This document shows positions 57,713-64,000 of a DNA stretch of 64,000 bases, in pieces; within the stretch, counting starts at the first letter, position 1; each line of letters begins with the position of its first letter. The notes beneath the pieces were generated by a model, which was not told where the DNA came from, did no database searches, and saw only the letters and a list, made by a program, of their open reading frames with translations. The position numbers and the translations under genes are program-made. Source of the stretch: Paenibacillus turicensis (lineage in GTDB: Bacteria > Bacillota > Bacilli > Paenibacillales > Paenibacillaceae); assembly GCF_017873435.1 (NCBI RefSeq), contig NZ_JAGGKG010000007.1, positions 62,001 to 126,000 of the forward strand, given 5' to 3'.

Positions 57713-58132
57713 ATGAGCTTTTGTTGTGGAGCGAGCATGATAGGGACAAAAGGAACAATGAAGCATTATCATACTAAAGTTCATAATGTCCCATTACTAT
57801 TTTGTCCAGTATGTCAACGCGTTGAAGTTCACTATAAAGTAGAGCATGAATATGAGATTTTAGCGGAATATAGTCATGATGACGGGATAACCGACATTGA
57901 TTTTGAGGATTTTGTATTAGAGCATGAAATCTTAGTATTTGATAATTGTGTAAATGTTGAAGGGGAAGACCCGCTAGAAATTGTACAGACACAAATAGAT
58001 ATGAGTCTTGATTTAATGACAATGGCGAAAGCTCTCCAGGATCTAAAATGGGAGTACCAGCTTAAAAGGCGGTTAGCCGTAATGAGTCTAAAAAAAGATA
58101 AGCTGATGCAGAAAAAAACAAGGGATAATTGA
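57713..58132 (+). CDS. hypothetical protein with zinc-ribbon-like cysteines
   Basis: 139 residues. CC at residues 4-5 and CPVC at about 31-34 could form a zinc site similar to YgiT-type fingers, followed by an acidic middle part and a basic C-terminal helix (about 105-139). Cytoplasmic, no membrane segment. I do not recognise the family with certainty. RBS GGGTGACAGGAA-like before ATG 57713. It lies between the peroxiredoxin gene and a KinE-like kinase gene, as an independent unit with a terminator overlapping its stop. Confidence 0.7.
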   Translation: MSFCCGASMIGTKGTMKHYHTKVHNVPLLFCPVCQRVEVHYKVEHEYEILAEYSHDDGITDIDFEDFVLEHEILVFDNCVNVEGEDPLEIVQTQIDMSLDLMTMAKALQDLKWEYQLKRRLAVMSLKKDKLMQKKTRDN

Positions 58133-58149
58133 TTGTGTCCCTTGTTTTA
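58118..58149 (+). terminator. terminator of the zinc-ribbon gene
   Basis: AACAAGGGA pairs with TCCCTTGTT around an 11-base loop, followed by TT. It overlaps the stop codon. Confidence 0.8.
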
Positions 58150-58719
58150 TAAAATACTCACATCTTATGATTATACCCCTAATTGACACCTCTGAATATT
58201 TACTCCATTTATTTCCTTTAATTACTTTTTATAATTGATTTAAATTTGTAATTATGACTTGAAAATTGTTCTTTTTTAGTCAAAAAAACATAGTCTATTT
58301 TCCTATTTTTAGGTGAAATTTTTGCTTTAGTGAGGATATCGCTTTTTTCGACAGTATCTCTGATTGACGTGATTTGGGCTCCACTACTATGATTAGAGTA
58401 TAGCTAATTTTTAACATATTTTAGCTTGCTTTAAGATAAATATTTTGCAGGTGAAGAGGCATGTTTTTGTCTATGTTCCTACATAAATTTCTATCCGCTT
58501 CAGTCAAAACCTGCAAAATTACAGCATTTTCCTAGACAAGCGAGACAGGATTAAAAAATAAGAAGAAAGGGGGGATAGAGAGTTGTAGCATATGAATATC
58601 CCGAAACGGCGAGCATGACGGTGGTATGTTAACCTATGGCTTGGGTCTGAGCTTCTCGGGTAGTGATCGTATGTTGTCGGTAGGCAAAGTACATCATTTT
58701 GAGAACAGGGGGAACCAAC
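58150..58719. other. long non-coding leader/promoter region of the kinase gene
   Basis: About 570 bases without a credible gene. TTTTCGACA near 58346-58353 is the complement of the Spo0A box TGTCGAA(A). ATTTTGCAGGT (58442-58452) pairs exactly with ACCTGCAAAAT (58509-58519), enclosing an inner TGAAG/CTTCA stem. Another GC-richer segment, 58590-58670, is closed by CCCGA/TCGGG and has purine-rich loops. A minus-strand frame here (58519-58815) shows no protein-like composition. No known RNA family is recognised. Confidence 0.5.
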
Positions 58720-59832
58720 TTGTTGAGTGAATTTCAGGAAACACTGCTTCAATCGGTAAAAGCATTCCAATCTACACAGCTTGTCAAAAATAAATATGAG
58801 AATGTATTGCAACATTTAGACAGTGGAATCATGTTATTTGATTGTGAGGGTGTTCTTACCTTCGTTAACGTAGAAATGGCCAAGTTAATTGAAATGCCGC
58901 AACAGTCTTTAATTGGGTGTAATCTGCTACAAATAGTAAGACATCCACATTTAAGTCGTTTCAAAAAAAAGCAAGTATTAGAAATCTACAGAGAAACTAT
59001 TTTAAGATGCCAAAATCATCATGAATGCACCGATGAATATGGTAGGAATTGGTTGATTTCAGTTGTTTATGACGATCAGATGGATGGAGATGTCCTTTTA
59101 AGTATTAAGGATGTATCCGATTATAAACAAATTGAACAAACCGCTTATCACAATGACAAGCTTGCTATGTTAGGTAAAATTTCTGCTGCGATTGCTCATG
59201 AAATAAGAAACCCTCTAACCTCTATCCGTGGTTTTATTCAACTGTTACGTCCGCATTTGATTCAATTAGGGCGTGATGAGTATGCACGTATTATTTTAAA
59301 TGAAATCGATCGAGCTAACGATATTATCCATGAGTTTCTTAATTCTTCTAAACCGTCTGTGATCCAGAGAAGCATTGTTCATGTGCCTTCTTTATTAAGT
59401 GAGGTTACACTACTAACAGAAAGCGAAGCTTTAATGAAGGGGTGTACAATAGAACTCATTATACCTGAGCATAATCAACATATGAATGTATCTATTGATG
59501 CAAAGCAAATTAAACAAGTGTTGCTCAATATGATAAAAAATGCAATGGAAGCGATTGATGAAGTAATCACAGCCGATCATGAAGGTCATATCGTAATTAG
59601 TGTCGTTGCAGAAGGTAAATATGCCAAAATTATTATAAAGGATAATGGGAAGGGAATAGAAAAAAGCATATTAGGTCAAATGTTTGATCCTTTTTTCACG
59701 ACAAAGGAGCATGGGACAGGCCTAGGCTTATCACTTAGCCATCGTATTATCCGTAATCATCTTGGAGATATAACAGCAAGTAGTATATTAGGTTTAGGGA
59801 CTACATTTGAAATAACGTTGCCATTGGTGTGA
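58720..59832 (+). CDS. PAS-domain sensor histidine kinase, sporulation-kinase type (KinE/KinA-like)
   Basis: A 370-residue soluble kinase: a single PAS domain (about 25-135, GIMLFDCEGVLTFVNVEMAK), then HisKA with H in AAIAHEIRNPLTSIRGFI (about 160) and HATPase_c with NMIKNAMEAI, IKDNGKGI and GTGLGLSLSHRI. The HisKA H-box is of the Spo0F-phosphorelay kinase type. No response regulator is adjacent, as is normal for orphan sporulation kinases. TTG 58720 (or the next TTG) follows AGGGGG. A Spo0A-box-like site about 370 bases upstream is consistent with sporulation control. Confidence 0.88.
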   Translation: MLSEFQETLLQSVKAFQSTQLVKNKYENVLQHLDSGIMLFDCEGVLTFVNVEMAKLIEMPQQSLIGCNLLQIVRHPHLSRFKKKQVLEIYRETILRCQNHHECTDEYGRNWLISVVYDDQMDGDVLLSIKDVSDYKQIEQTAYHNDKLAMLGKISAAIAHEIRNPLTSIRGFIQLLRPHLIQLGRDEYARIILNEIDRANDIIHEFLNSSKPSVIQRSIVHVPSLLSEVTLLTESEALMKGCTIELIIPEHNQHMNVSIDAKQIKQVLLNMIKNAMEAIDEVITADHEGHIVISVVAEGKYAKIIIKDNGKGIEKSILGQMFDPFFTTKEHGTGLGLSLSHRIIRNHLGDITASSILGLGTTFEITLPLV

Positions 59833-59910
59833 ATGCTGACATAAAATCATAAAACACATGAAGGGGCGATGTTAAGTGAGGACACTAGCGGTTATATGCA
59901 TATACAAATT

Positions 59911-59946
59911 AAGAGCTTCAACGTCGTAATTGATGTTGAGGCTCTT
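59911..59946. terminator. hairpin between the kinase gene and the feo operon
   Basis: AAGAGCTTCAAC pairs with GTTGAGGCTCTT. It lies between convergent genes (kinase on plus, feoB-associated gene on minus). T-runs are weak. Confidence 0.7.
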
Positions 59947-59964
59947 GATTTATTCGGTATATGA

Positions 59965-60168
59965 TCATTTAAGCTTAGTGACAGGTGGGACAGTTTTATC
60001 GTGGCATGTAGATGTGCTTTGAGGGCAAGAAGAAGGTGACGACTCACAAGCGTTGCTAAAGCTACAGCCTGCACACCCACTTTGCCCAGCCTTCTTTTGC
60101 TTAATATACCGATACAAAGTTAAGCCCATAATTGTAGCTATAATAAAAATAATTATAAAGTCAGCCAC
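59965..60168 (-). CDS. FeoB-associated Cys-rich membrane protein
   Basis: 67 residues with one N-terminal TM (about 4-20, FIIIFIIATIMGLTLYRY) and a Cys-rich tail (GCAGCSFSNACESSPSSC, then TC). This is the standard small partner found after feoB in many Gram-positive bacteria; it may help iron transfer or act like FeoC, but its role is not established. It lies 31 bases after the feoB stop on the same strand. Confidence 0.93.
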   Translation of the reverse strand: MADFIIIFIIATIMGLTLYRYIKQKKAGQSGCAGCSFSNACESSPSSCPQSTSTCHDKTVPPVTKLK

Positions 60169-60199
60169 ATTTATCCCTCCATTAACTAAACAAAATAAG

Positions 60200-62257
60200 T
60201 TAACCTAATCCAATGCCAAGCATACGTCCAATTTGATAAACTAGCATAGAGATGAGCCAAGCGATTCCACATTGGTAGGCTACTGTAAACAACGTCCATT
60301 TCCAAGAATTCAGCTCTTTTTTTGCTGTTGCAATAGCAGCAACACAGGGAGCATACAATAAAACAAATACCATGACAGAAAATGCAGCTAATGGTGTGAA
60401 ATACGACTGTAATGCAGCACTTAATGCAGTCGTTAATTCTTCTGTCCCTACATTTACATATAAAATCCCTAATGTACTTACAACCGCCTCTTTGGCAATA
60501 AGTCCAGTTAATAAAGCTGCCCCAATTTGCCAATGCACCTCACCAGTTCCCTTGATAGACCCAAACCCGTTCCAGGAAAAGATAGGCGCAATAAAACCGC
60601 CAATAACGCCAAACATACTATTAGCAGAGTCATCCACTTGCTGGAAAGAGAAATTAAACGTTTGTAGCACCCAAATGACCACAGTCATCGATAAAAGTAC
60701 AGTCCCTACTTTGATGACATAACCTTTTGCCTTTTCCCATGTGTGTCTGGAGATTGCATTTAGTGTAGGGATACGATAAGGAGGTAACTCCATTACAAAT
60801 GGTGCGGCCTCTCCCTTTAAAACCGTTTTATTCAGAATAATACAAGACAACATTGCAACCAGAATACCAAGGAAATAAATACTAAACACAATTAAACCTT
60901 GATGTGCTGCAAAAAAGGCACCCGCAAACACCGCATATACTGGAATTCTAGCGCTACATGACATGAAGGGCATTAAAGTGATCGCTAGTCTTCGGCTACG
61001 CTCATCCTCTAATGTTCTCGTTGCCATAATTGCTGGAACTGCACAGCCATATCCCATAAGAAGGGGGACAAATGCTTTACCTGAGAGCCCAAATTGCCGG
61101 AATAGCCGATCCATCACAAAGGCAACCCTAGACATGTAACCAATATCTTCAAGTAGGGATAAGCATAAAAATAAGATTACTATTTGTGGTAAAAAGGATA
61201 ATACATTTCCGACCCCTGTAATAATACCGCCAACTACAAGACCTTGGATTAAATCAGAGGCACCAATGCTCTGTAGGAAGTTCGTAACTAGCTCTGGTAG
61301 CTGTTCTGTGACCAGTACTTCAAATGGATCTTTAATATAAGCGCCAATGGAACCAACGGCAGTTTCAAAAATAAAGAACATTATCAGGAAAAAGATCGGT
61401 AAGCCTAATATTCGATTCGTAACAATTTTATCTATTTTATCTGAAAAGGTAAGTGTTCCAGGGGGATGTCCTTTAATAACAAAGCTTTGAACGATGTTAG
61501 TAATATAAGAGTAGCGTGAATCGGCAATAATGACATCGATATCTTGATTGGCTTCAGCTTTTGCCCTTTGGATAAGGACATCAATTTGTTTTGTAAGTGT
61601 AGAGCTGAGCTTGAGATGATCTGTAATTTTTTCGTCTTCCTCTAAGAGCTTAATCGTGTAATATAATGTATGGGAATATCCGTGTTGGGAAAGTAATGTG
61701 CTTATTTTCTCAATGCTTTGTGCTAAAGCAGGATGATGGAAGTCGTTTTTAATTATATTTGAAGCTTTAGGTTTGAGGGCGATGGCCTTTTGAATTAAAG
61801 TTTGTACGCCATGCTTTTTAATTGCAGCAATTGGAACAACTGGGACACCTAACTCCTTTTCTAGGTTAGCAATGTCAATTTGATCACCACGTTTTTCGAT
61901 TTCATCCATCATATTCAAGGCAATGATCATTGGAATATCAAGTTCAAGTAGTTGGGTCGTTAAATACAGGTTTCGTTCAATGTTAGTTGCATCTACAATG
62001 TTGATGATGGCATCAGGCTGTTCAACTGTAAGGAAATCGCGTGAGATGATTTCTTCTGGTGAGTAGGGGGATAAAGAATAAATACCTGGAAGATCAATAA
62101 TGTAAAGCTCCTCATTGGTTTGCTTACACTTTCCTTCTCTACGTTCAACTGTAACCCCTGGCCAATTCCCCACATGGGCATTATTTCCTGTCAGTGTATT
62201 AAATAATGTAGTTTTACCACTGTTGGGATTGCCAGCAAGCGCAAATCGATAGCTCAT
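60200..62257 (-). CDS. feoB: ferrous iron transport protein B
   Basis: A 685-residue inner-membrane Fe(II) transporter with an N-terminal GTPase domain (G1 GNPNSGKTTLF, G3 DLPGIYSL, G4 LNMMDE) and a membrane domain with about 11 helices including two nucleoside-recognition-like Gate segments with conserved Cys (MPFMSCSARIP, LLYAPCVAAI). Length is normal. feoA is 31 bases upstream and a Cys-rich membrane protein gene downstream; a Fur-like box precedes feoA. Confidence 0.97.
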   Translation of the reverse strand: MSYRFALAGNPNSGKTTLFNTLTGNNAHVGNWPGVTVERREGKCKQTNEELYIIDLPGIYSLSPYSPEEIISRDFLTVEQPDAIINIVDATNIERNLYLTTQLLELDIPMIIALNMMDEIEKRGDQIDIANLEKELGVPVVPIAAIKKHGVQTLIQKAIALKPKASNIIKNDFHHPALAQSIEKISTLLSQHGYSHTLYYTIKLLEEDEKITDHLKLSSTLTKQIDVLIQRAKAEANQDIDVIIADSRYSYITNIVQSFVIKGHPPGTLTFSDKIDKIVTNRILGLPIFFLIMFFIFETAVGSIGAYIKDPFEVLVTEQLPELVTNFLQSIGASDLIQGLVVGGIITGVGNVLSFLPQIVILFLCLSLLEDIGYMSRVAFVMDRLFRQFGLSGKAFVPLLMGYGCAVPAIMATRTLEDERSRRLAITLMPFMSCSARIPVYAVFAGAFFAAHQGLIVFSIYFLGILVAMLSCIILNKTVLKGEAAPFVMELPPYRIPTLNAISRHTWEKAKGYVIKVGTVLLSMTVVIWVLQTFNFSFQQVDDSANSMFGVIGGFIAPIFSWNGFGSIKGTGEVHWQIGAALLTGLIAKEAVVSTLGILYVNVGTEELTTALSAALQSYFTPLAAFSVMVFVLLYAPCVAAIATAKKELNSWKWTLFTVAYQCGIAWLISMLVYQIGRMLGIGLG

Positions 62258-62288
62258 GAATGGTTCGTTCCCTTCTAAAAATATAGAT

Positions 62289-62522
62289 CTATTTTGTAAT
62301 CATGATTTGATCTGCCTCAGCCTTACGGATGCTTAGCTCATACCCTCGAATATGAATTTCAATCGGATCGCCAAGAGGTGCAACCTTACGCATAATGACT
62401 TGTGTACCGGGTGTAATGCCCATATCCATCAATCTTCTGCGAATAGATCCTTTTGCGCCAATGCTTGTAATCAGGGCGGTTTCGTTTGGTTTAAGCTCTT
62501 TAAGTGTCTGTGTCATGCTCAA
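62289..62522 (-). CDS. feoA: ferrous iron transport protein A
   Basis: A 77-residue SH3-like FeoA protein. LKPNETALITSIGAKGSIRR and the RRLMDMGITPGTQV motif are typical. It probably supports FeoB activity from the cytoplasm. First gene of feoA-feoB-Cys-rich membrane protein. The RBS is GGAGGTGATTTGAGC-like, just upstream of the ATG. Confidence 0.97.
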   Translation of the reverse strand: MSMTQTLKELKPNETALITSIGAKGSIRRRLMDMGITPGTQVIMRKVAPLGDPIEIHIRGYELSIRKAEADQIMITK

Positions 62523-62545
62523 ATCACCTCCGTAAGTTTAGATAT

Positions 62546-62560
62546 TGATAATCACTCTCA
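62546..62560 (-). promoter_or_regulatory. Fur box upstream of feoA
   Basis: TGATAATCACTCTCA matches the 7-1-7 Fur consensus TGATAATNATTATCA at 12 of 14 defined positions and lies about 25 bases before the feoA start, overlapping the probable promoter. Inference: iron-dependent repression. Confidence 0.75.
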
Positions 62561-62693
62561 ATTAGATGTAGAAATAATATATCATGGCAATATTTTGGCT
62601 ACTGTGACAATTATCACGAGCTTTTGCTTTACATTATGAATGGGCTTCAAGTAAGATGGTAAATAACATAAACACTTGGAGAGGATAAGGACG

Positions 62694-63650
62694 ATGAAAT
62701 TAAATCAAAGTAAAATTGTAGACTGTACGATTCGTGATGGTGGCTTGGTGAACAATTGGAACTTCAGTATTGAATTTGTGCAAAAGCTGTATGCAGGCTT
62801 AAATGCGGCTGGCGTTGATTATATGGAAATTGGTTATAAAAATAGTCCAAAGCTATTAAAGGGAGCAGAGTCTGCAGGCCCATGGCGATTTTTAGATGAT
62901 GATTTTTTACGTAAAGTGATTCCCGAAAAAGGACATACAAAATTATCAGCACTTGTCGACATCGGACGTGTAGATGCTAACGATATTTTACCGCGTAGTG
63001 AAAGCATGATTGATCTGATTCGTGTTGCTTGCTACATTAAAGAAGTAGATAAAGGTTTGCAGCTTGTGCAGCTATTCCATGATCTTGGTTATGAAACAAC
63101 GATTAATATTATGGCGTTATCAAATGTCATGGAGCATGAGCTTCTTGAAGCGTTTGAAATGATCAAGGATAGTGTCGTAGATGTTGTTTATATTGTAGAT
63201 TCTTACGGTAGTTTGGATTACAAGGATATGGAGCATTTGATTAACAAGTTTAAAAAACACCTTCCTAATAAACGTCTTGGCGTGCATACTCATAACAACA
63301 TGCAGCTTGCATTCTCGAACACACTTGTTGCGGCTGCAAATGGAGTTGAATTGCTGGATGCTTCTGTATACGGTATGGGACGTGCAGCAGGAAATTGCCC
63401 TACGGAGCTTCTAGTAACCCATTTGAAAAATACTAACTATGAATTACGTCCTGTTTTACAAGTATTAGAGGAATTACTTGTTCCATTACGTGAAAAGGAA
63501 GAATGGGGCTACAACATTCCTTACATGATCACGGGTACGTTAGATGAGCATCCTCGTTCTGCAATGGCGCTTCGTGCTTCTGAAAATAAAGATAAGGTTG
63601 TAGATTTTTACGATAAGTTAACGACACCAGAGGTTAGCTTTGAGAAGTAA
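62694..63650 (+). CDS. HMGL-like aldolase-domain protein (DRE-TIM family)
   Basis: A 318-residue TIM-barrel aldolase/condensing-enzyme domain. The signature is VDCTIRDGGLVNNW (the DxTxRDG form of the DRE motif), with metal-ligand His in GVHTHNNMQLAFSN and GMGRAAGNCPTELL. It resembles 4-hydroxy-2-oxovalerate aldolase and HMG-CoA lyase-type proteins. It is not leuA: it is much shorter than 2-isopropylmalate synthase and lacks the C-terminal regulatory domain. ATG 62694 follows GAGAGG. Divergent from feoA; function unclear. Confidence 0.82.
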   Translation: MKLNQSKIVDCTIRDGGLVNNWNFSIEFVQKLYAGLNAAGVDYMEIGYKNSPKLLKGAESAGPWRFLDDDFLRKVIPEKGHTKLSALVDIGRVDANDILPRSESMIDLIRVACYIKEVDKGLQLVQLFHDLGYETTINIMALSNVMEHELLEAFEMIKDSVVDVVYIVDSYGSLDYKDMEHLINKFKKHLPNKRLGVHTHNNMQLAFSNTLVAAANGVELLDASVYGMGRAAGNCPTELLVTHLKNTNYELRPVLQVLEELLVPLREKEEWGYNIPYMITGTLDEHPRSAMALRASENKDKVVDFYDKLTTPEVSFEK

Positions 63651-63680
63651 AAGTTAAAAAAGCATAAGGTAAGTAATAAA

Positions 63681-63720
63681 AAGTAAGAATCAAGAAGTAA
63701 GAATTAAGAAGTGAAAATTA
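63681..63720 (+). repeat. short tandem repeat after the aldolase gene
   Basis: The 14-base unit AAGTAAGAATCAAG occurs at 63681 and 63695 (one change) and partly at 63709. It is purine-rich and without coding potential; nothing else is seen in 63651-63738. Confidence 0.6.
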
Positions 63721-63738
63721 TCTTGATTAATGTTCAGA

Positions 63739-63795
63739 AATCCTCTAAAGCGGATTTTGATGTAAAGGAGTGCGTCAAGCCGTTTTAGAGGGTTT
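63739..63795 (+). terminator. long-loop terminator
   Basis: AATCCTCTAAAGCGG pairs imperfectly with CCGTTTTAGAGGGTTTT. It lies about 90 bases after the aldolase stop and before the tRNA promoter. Confidence 0.6.
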
Positions 63796-63850
63796 TAGTG
63801 TTATGTTCACGTATTTTAAATGATTGGAAAAAAGTTTTAGAAAAAAAGTA

Positions 63851-63879
63851 TTGCATAAATGTGTTGAACGTGATATATT
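63851..63879 (+). promoter_or_regulatory. promoter of tRNA-Pro
   Basis: TTGCAT (63851-63856) and TATATT (63874-63879) with a 17-base spacer, ending about 43 bases before the tRNA. Confidence 0.65.
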
Positions 63880-63921
63880 ATTTCTTGTCTTCAAATGGTG
63901 AATCTTAATCGCCTTTGACTT

Positions 63922-63998
63922 CGGGATGTAGCTCAGCTTGGTAGAGCACCTGGTTTGGGACCAGGGGGTCGCATGTTCAAATCGTGTCATCCCGACCA
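63922..63998 (+). tRNA. tRNA-Pro (anticodon TGG)
   Basis: A complete cloverleaf: acceptor CGGGATG / CATCCCG, D arm GCTC...GAGC, anticodon stem CCTGG / CCAGG with loop TTTGGGA (anticodon TGG, reads CCN proline codons), variable loop, T arm with TTCAAAT loop, discriminator A and encoded CCA. The minus-strand frame covering this region is not a gene. Confidence 0.97.
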
Positions 63999-64000
63999 TA

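Noticed and set aside
58519-58815. 98-residue minus-strand frame in the leader of the kinase gene
   Set aside because: It overlaps the kinase start antisense, is rich in Cys, Leu and Ser without pattern, and has no RBS.
62694-63650. Possible leuA or citramalate synthase
   Set aside because: The protein has the DRE-TIM barrel but only 318 residues, no regulatory domain, and its motifs fit HMGL-like aldolases better.
63775-63999. Minus-strand frame across the tRNA
   Set aside because: The first half is the complement of tRNA-Pro; this is a known false-gene pattern.

Overview
The window is AT-rich chromosomal DNA of a low-GC, spore-forming Gram-positive bacterium (Bacillota, order Bacillales). 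The evidence is strong purine-rich ribosome binding sites, many TTG starts, an infC-rpmI-rplT operon with an attenuator leader and an AUU-started infC, an ilv T-box leader, LicT/RAT antitermination, PerR- and Fur-type boxes and a sporulation-type PAS histidine kinase. A Paenibacillaceae or Brevibacillus-like host would fit, but the genus is not proven by this sequence alone. No prophage, CRISPR array or complete insertion sequence was seen.

Layout. 1-5.4 kb: a gene fragment, then a beta-glucoside module (6-phospho-beta-glucosidase, LicT antiterminator, BglP PTS permease) with a RAT/terminator switch before each structural gene. 5.4-12.9 kb: a minus-strand block with an ABC transporter whose permease looks internally deleted, a cupin, a transglutaminase-like protein, an AraC regulator, a nucleotidyltransferase-like protein, an aminoglycoside-phosphotransferase-like kinase and a DUF4256 protein. 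13-33 kb: small accessory units, several of them regulator/target pairs: Xre plus a membrane protein, an Lgt-like protein, a methyltransferase, Rrf2/azoreductase, a two-component system with an ABC transporter, LysR/esterase, DinB, a Vat-like acetyltransferase, an SPL-type radical SAM protein, two Gfo/Idh oxidoreductases (one broken) with AraC, and HxlR/flavin reductase. 33-46 kb: a divergent carbamoyltransferase, RlmD, RecQ, a lipase, a VOC protein, MnmM and its radical SAM partner, TrmB, an MFS/TetR pair with visible operators, a glycolipid glycosyltransferase and a PAP2 phosphatase. 46-64 kb: a GT2 glycosyltransferase, translation genes, a serine hydrolase, ilvBHC behind a leucine-type T-box, leuB as a separate unit, a peroxiredoxin behind a perfect PerR box, a KinE-like kinase, the feoAB iron-uptake operon with a Fur-like box, an HMGL-like aldolase and tRNA-Pro.

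The most unusual feature is a dispersed family of intergenic imperfect palindromes of about 160-215 bp. They share ends related to AAATCAGTGCTTGACA and a subterminal GAGACAGAG block, and they occur as two core subtypes. There are five large copies (5257, 7979, 38584, 53852, 55113) and one 29-bp mini copy (41914). One copy sits inside a second, unrelated palindrome between ilvH and ilvC. They look like non-autonomous MITE-type elements that fold into long RNA hairpins. Other points of interest are a frameshifted and internally deleted dehydrogenase, the shortened FtsX permease, a carbamoyltransferase with altered active-site motifs, the absence of leuA between ilvC and leuB, and two long non-coding stretches with hairpins (45.8-46.4 kb and 58.1-58.7 kb).
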